The position numbers were made by a program, and so were the translations under genes. Positions 59,521-64,000 of a stretch of 64,000 nucleotides of DNA are shown here, one piece after another. Position 1 is the first letter of the stretch; each line of letters opens with the position of its first letter. Source of the stretch: Osmia lignaria lignaria (taxonomy: Eukaryota > Arthropoda > Insecta > Hymenoptera > Megachilidae); NCBI RefSeq assembly GCF_051020975.1, contig NC_135039.1, positions 9,646,692-9,710,691 of the forward strand, read 5' to 3'. The notes beneath the pieces are model-generated. The model was given only the letters and a program-made list of their open reading frames with translations. It ran no database searches and was not told where the DNA came from.

Positions 59521-60608
59521 CACATTAATGAGTTAATTAAGCAGAAAGCATAGTTAGTAATTTTATGATCTGAAGAAATGTGAAAAAAACACACACTTAC
59601 CTTTAGTAAAAAAAAATCAGAATGAACTGAAGTTTGACACACATGCAACAGGCAATTTCCGTCTTTTTGTAAAATTTACAACATTAATATATGTATGTAT
59701 ATATAATGGAATATAGTTTATTTTATAAGAATCATTAAAAGAATTAGTTGTATCGCATAACAGTGTATTTACATTAAATAATCAAAGCACAAAAATTTAT
59801 GACAATTTCGCTTATCTTTGTAATTGGAATATTTGAAATAATAAATTGTACAAGTTATAATAGACTGCAGAGATTTTATAAAACATGTATAAAATAAAAG
59901 AAAGCTCTATGCAAGGTAATGCATTTTGTTCAAACTATAATTTTGCAGAAATATCAAATGCCTTTGAATTATTGAGATAGGTTCCACACTCCCACAAATA
60001 TGAAATACATTATTTATTGATATATTCAACTGTGCTTTATTTAACAAAATAAGAAATCAACCAGATCTATTAATGAAAGAATCTATTGTTGTTAACAGTT
60101 TCCTGAGCAGAAGATAATTACAATTTAATGGAATTTAGAGATTTAAGAAATTATGGAATTACATTTAACTGTATGCAAACAAATATGGTTTGTATGATCC
60201 ATGCATTAAAACTTTGTGCAGAGTATAGTATTCCTTTCGATAACAGTGAATTTCTTCCAAATAACATTAATCGGACTACTAAAACTATATCATTGAATTT
60301 GTAACGCTAATGAAACTAAACAACTGTTTCTTCCATTTCCCCCTTTTTTTACTCGTTATGATGAATTTTATTAGAAATTTTTATGTACGAGTTAGGTTAT
60401 ACAGGGGAAAAACATTGGCAGTCTTAATATTTTACACAGGAAATAAGCTAATCCATTTTTACTATTGATTTATCAACGTCTGATTAAACATGAACAATGA
60501 TCTTGTAAAAAATCTGTGTAAGCTCGCAACAAAAGAAATATAATGCGTGTAACGTTATATCCAAAGATCACATATGTATATAAATCCGAAACATTGTCTC
60601 GAATCATA

Positions 60609-60691
60609 TTAGGCAAGATTAAATTCTTTAAGCGCACTTTGCATAATCGTATCTTTAACAGCACAGAATACAAGCTTGATATTTTCTGTGT
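60609..60691 (-). CDS. Galphaq: Gq alpha alternative terminal exon A (ends ALKEFNLA)
   Basis: This 83 bp coding segment follows a TTGATTAG acceptor and reads TENIKLVFCAVKDTIMQSAL then KEFNLA and a TAA stop. It supplies the alpha-5 helix and the extreme C-terminus that inserts into the activated receptor. It has the same length and phase as the exon at 59198-59280, so either can be joined to the exon at 61030-61137. The KEFNL tail resembles the fly photoreceptor Gq isoform as I remember it. A minus-strand AATAAA about 240 bp after the stop (60367-60372) is a candidate poly(A) signal. This exon comes first in transcript order, so using exon B requires skipping it or its poly(A) site. Confidence 0.93.
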
Positions 60692-61029
60692 CTAATCAAT
60701 AATCCCATAAACGCAGCATGCAATAATAAACAACATAACAATATTAATAAATATCCATTTTGAACATGGAAAATCAACTTAATACATTAGAATGTAAGTA
60801 CAATTTTGTTATAATAAAATTTGTCATACATGGTAGTTATTAAATTACATAAACATATTTACAAGCTTCAAACGTTCTAAAATAAGTTGATTCTCCTACA
60901 TTAAATATTATAATAGTTACGCACCTTTTGTTAGGACATAGAGGCAACATGCATGTAACTTTATACAACATATACAATTAAAAAAGCAGAAATCAAATGC
61001 GCATTAGCATCAAATTACTAGCAGTCTAC

Positions 61030-61137
61030 CTGTGGCACATGTAAAATGTGAATAAATGATCTTCTCAGTGTCTGGATTCAAGTCGACAAACATCCTTAAA
61101 ATGAATTCTCTAGCAGTTGAGGCATTTCTTTGTGGGC
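61030..61137 (-). CDS. Galphaq: G protein alpha subunit, Gq class, penultimate coding exon
   Basis: Gq alpha couples heptahelical receptors to phospholipase C beta at the plasma membrane. The exon translates (minus strand) as QRNASTAREFILRMFVDLNP then DTEKIIYSHFTCAT. It includes the TCAT motif, whose base-binding loop (G5, TCA) contacts the guanine nucleotide. It is flanked by a TTTCACAG acceptor and a GTAGAC donor, is 108 bp, begins in phase 1 and ends one base into the aspartate codon of TCATDTEN. That base is completed by either of two alternative terminal exons downstream. Upstream exons carrying the P-loop and switch regions are beyond the right edge. The match to Gq rather than Gi, Gs or G12 rests on the C-terminal exons. 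Confidence 0.95.
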
Positions 61138-63883
61138 CTGTGAAATATACAAAGCAAGCATATAAATCGACATTACTTTAATTCATATTTACTCAAGCAC
61201 ATACCATAAGTGTTTCTTTATTACAATTACAAATTATCAGTGGGACATTATTTTAGAAGTTGATTAATTTTTATATCAGTTATTACATTACCTATAAAAA
61301 TGCAAAAGGAAGTCATAGCTATAAATTAAAAAGTTATGTTTCTATATTATTTAAGAAAATGAGGAGAGAACGATGAATGCTGAAACTGATGATGTAAAAA
61401 TTTCCGCCTCTCTATTTTACCAAACCAGTACTATCCTTTTTATTTAAATCCAATAAATGTTAAAGATCGAATTACCGAATTAGATTCTATTAACTTCCAA
61501 AGAAACCTTTAAAAAAACTTTACCAATCAAATAAATACCTTATATAAGAATGACAAATATAGATAGATATTACATAATTCTGGATATTTAAAAAAAATTT
61601 GGCTAAATCTAATAAACTCATTTACAATTGGAAACACAGATTTTACCCTAACTCTGTATTATTTATTATAAACAAGACTATATAGTATCGTACAAAAATG
61701 TTAGTTTTTTTTTTAAACCTCATTCACTCCTTAATTATTATAACTGTACTGATAAAATAATTTCTACAATTTTGTTCCACTTTCCAGGCAATTGGTGAAT
61801 TCAGTGATGCATTTGTCAACTTTTTCAATGCATAAAAATGCACACAGATAATATTGAAAAGATTGCAATCTGTTGGGACCAAATCTGATGAATACACTAC
61901 AACAAAACTTTTCAACCTAGACTGAAAATCTGTTCTTTATGATTCACGCGACATGAAGCCAAACATTGTCATGAAGCAGAATAATTTTCCTAGAACCTCT
62001 TCCTATATATGGCCTCTTGTGTCTCAATTCGTTACTTAACCATTTCATTACTAAAATACTAATAACATTCTTCCATAAAGGATAAACTTAATCGTGACAT
62101 TCTGAAGAGTAGTGAAATGAATTCACATAGTAATCTGATATAAAAATTCCAAATTTTATCTTTCATATTCACTGTGAATGTGAATCATCTGCGATGATCA
62201 TCCAAAGTGAAATAGTGTCAATTTGGAATTATGTAAATGACCATATGAGAATTAGTGACAGAATAATGCTACAAAAGTACAGTAAAGATGAGACATTATA
62301 TTTTAACTCAAGCAAGGAATCTCATTGCATGGCTAAATTTCAGTCATAAAAATCTCCTATGACAAATTCATGAAATATAATTCTTGCAAAAGAGGGGCAA
62401 GGACATAGGAAATGAATAGTAAAATTAAAATATGTATTGGGAACGATTTAACCAAGGAACTGGTTTAGGCCAGAGGTCAGCAACCTTTACACTAAAAAGG
62501 GCATCCCAAGTAACTAGCTTGTGACAAATAACACTTTATCTTAATTTTGCTAGAGAAAAGTTGTAAACTCAGCATATTTATTTTAAACAAATCTATTAAT
62601 TCAAAATTCTACTTACAAACTTAAGTATGTACTTAAAAAAAAGTATTAATGTGATAGTTGGCACTGAAGATATTCAGCTCTTATTTATTATAATCTAGTA
62701 CGGAGTTGAAATTTCTGGATTTTAAACAGTGGTCTAAATCAGAATTTGTTGATATTTGGATTTCAAATTCTTCATATTTTAAAAAAGAGATTCACATAAA
62801 TATGTCAGAAAGTATTTTAAAATCTTTTAAGGACACACCACTGGTTTGTTTTACACAGAATTGTTACCTGCTGTTGCTAACCCCTGGTTCAGATAATTAG
62901 ATAAAAAGACCTTCTAAAGGAGTTTTGAAGCACTCTCTTCTCGTGATGAGCGTGATACCAGTCTTTTTCATGAGTTTTAAGCAATTTGGTACCTTAAGTA
63001 CTCTGTGTGCCTCAAAAGAAGGCACCTGGGACAAACAAAGCCAGAAGAGGGATCTTTGTACACATTGTTGACTTCCGCATTTAACACAAGTCTAATTACT
63101 AATTACTTTGACCGATAATAAGCTACAGCTGAAAGTAAGTACTGTGCACCGATGACAAGATGTCCCATGAGAAGCACGCATTTGCATTTGTCTCATGGGA
63201 CATCTTATCATCGGTGCACTATACATGTGAGCTTTCTTCAGGGGTACAGACTGTGCGTCAAAGCAGTAGTAAATACTGTAAGTATCAAAAGGTAATCAGT
63301 TTTCAAATAATATTTACAAAAATCAATCTTTTAACACATTCAGAATGGCAAACAAAATTCACAAAAAGACTGCTGCTGCCGACTATATAACTCAAGGGAT
63401 GATTCTTAACCTCCAAACATCAACCAAAATAACTGAATTTCTCCAAAATATTTCTTACAAATTAAAACAGGTTCTATACAGATTGTAAGTTGCAAGAGAT
63501 GTAAGAATTGCTATGAAATGTTTTGTAAAAAAAAAAGAAATTGCAAAAAGGGGTACGAATTTTGATGAAATTCGTGATCAAATCTTGATCAAATCTGATC
63601 AAGTTAACATGCCAAACTTGGCATCCACAAAATTACGTACATTTTGAAAATCGTTTCTTGCTTTTTATTCTGTTTTATTAGATTTCTTCTACATATTCAG
63701 AACTGTAGCAATTAAAAGGATACAAGGATATCTTCTAGATTTAGCATTTTTAAAACTTTGGGTACCTTTTGATATCTACTTATTGGTCTGTGCTTCTGAT
63801 ACCATGATATTTTGTCGTTAGATACTGATACCACTCAGCATCATAACTAGTGATGGAGAGTCTTTAGCAAATTTTCAATTAAC
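61138..63883 (-). other. Intron of Gq alpha with a small perfect hairpin
   Basis: No exon seen, so the next upstream exon lies beyond the window. A 76 nt hairpin is at 63144-63219 (29 bp arms, one mismatch, 18 nt loop). Confidence 0.7.
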
Positions 63884-64000
63884 CTTTTCGCTACCACGCG
63901 AATTTTTGAACTTGCACCAGTGGGACACGAGACAAATTTCATATTAAAAATTTTATAATGGCAAAGAACTGCGAAATATATTAAAATAATGGTACAATCT
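63884..64000. mobile_element. piggyBac-like MITE, CCTTTTCGCTACCA end, cut by window edge
   Basis: Co-linear with the left 120 bp of 18827-19028 (GAATTTTTGAACTTGCA...AATAATGGTACAATCT), with one terminal base change. Confidence 0.88.

Overview
The window is AT-rich animal DNA with spliced genes and very dense transposon debris. Insect-type G-protein and nucleoside-metabolism exons, TTAGG-like tracts and many insect-style mariner, pogo, hAT, piggyBac and Harbinger remnants point to an insect, plausibly a hymenopteran; the exact group is inferred, not shown. Nothing prokaryotic is present, so there are no operons or ribosome binding sites.

Two host genes are recognisable, both on the minus strand. 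(1) Uridine phosphorylase: coding exon 1 (21345-21466) and exon 2 (6737-6860) are separated by a 14.5 kb intron, and the remaining exons lie off the left edge. (2) The 3' end of the Gq alpha-subunit gene: a shared exon (61030-61137) followed by two alternative terminal exons of equal length and phase (60609-60691 and 59198-59280), with earlier exons off the right edge. A plus-strand terminal exon of an unrecognised gene (31587-31691) and a minus-strand start exon (55750-55787) are weaker candidates. Three consecutive minus-strand reading frames at 33.1-34.6 kb, one broken by a frameshift, resemble neither host exons nor the local transposons and may be virus- or retroelement-derived.

Layout: 0.7-5 kb, decayed mariner copy, a nested hAT-like complex and a LINE RNase H fragment; 5-8 kb, small MITEs, uridine phosphorylase exon 2 and an AAATTC-type minisatellite; 8.3-10 kb, a 1.06 kb TIR element in a GC-rich block; 10.5-15.4 kb, nested foldback elements with a LINE reverse-transcriptase fragment; 16-23 kb, piggyBac-like TTAA MITEs and the uridine phosphorylase first exon; 24-29 kb, minisatellite, foldback elements and a second mariner copy; 29-31.7 kb, tandem duplications carrying a tRNA-like Harbinger MITE; 33-36.3 kb, the odd reading frames and a mariner-like relic; 36.8-41.8 kb, one foldback element shattered by a pogo-like MITE, a 201 bp insertion and a TTAA element; 42-44.5 kb, a four-level nest; 44.5-55 kb, mostly unassigned AT-rich DNA with a poly-G tract and foldbacks; 55.7-64 kb, a CpG-rich candidate promoter and the Gq alpha 3' end.

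The most unusual material is the set of foldback elements. One family (30118-30830 and 42226-43834) has CAAGGAGA-type ends, a 3 bp TAA/TTA target duplication and tRNA 3'-half-like segments; a second foldback (50052-50480) also carries a tRNA-like segment and a similar terminus. Another group of TA-flanked elements has different termini but the same internal ATATCGTGTTTGG module. Several insertions have an empty-site partner inside the same window, so their borders and target duplications can be read directly.
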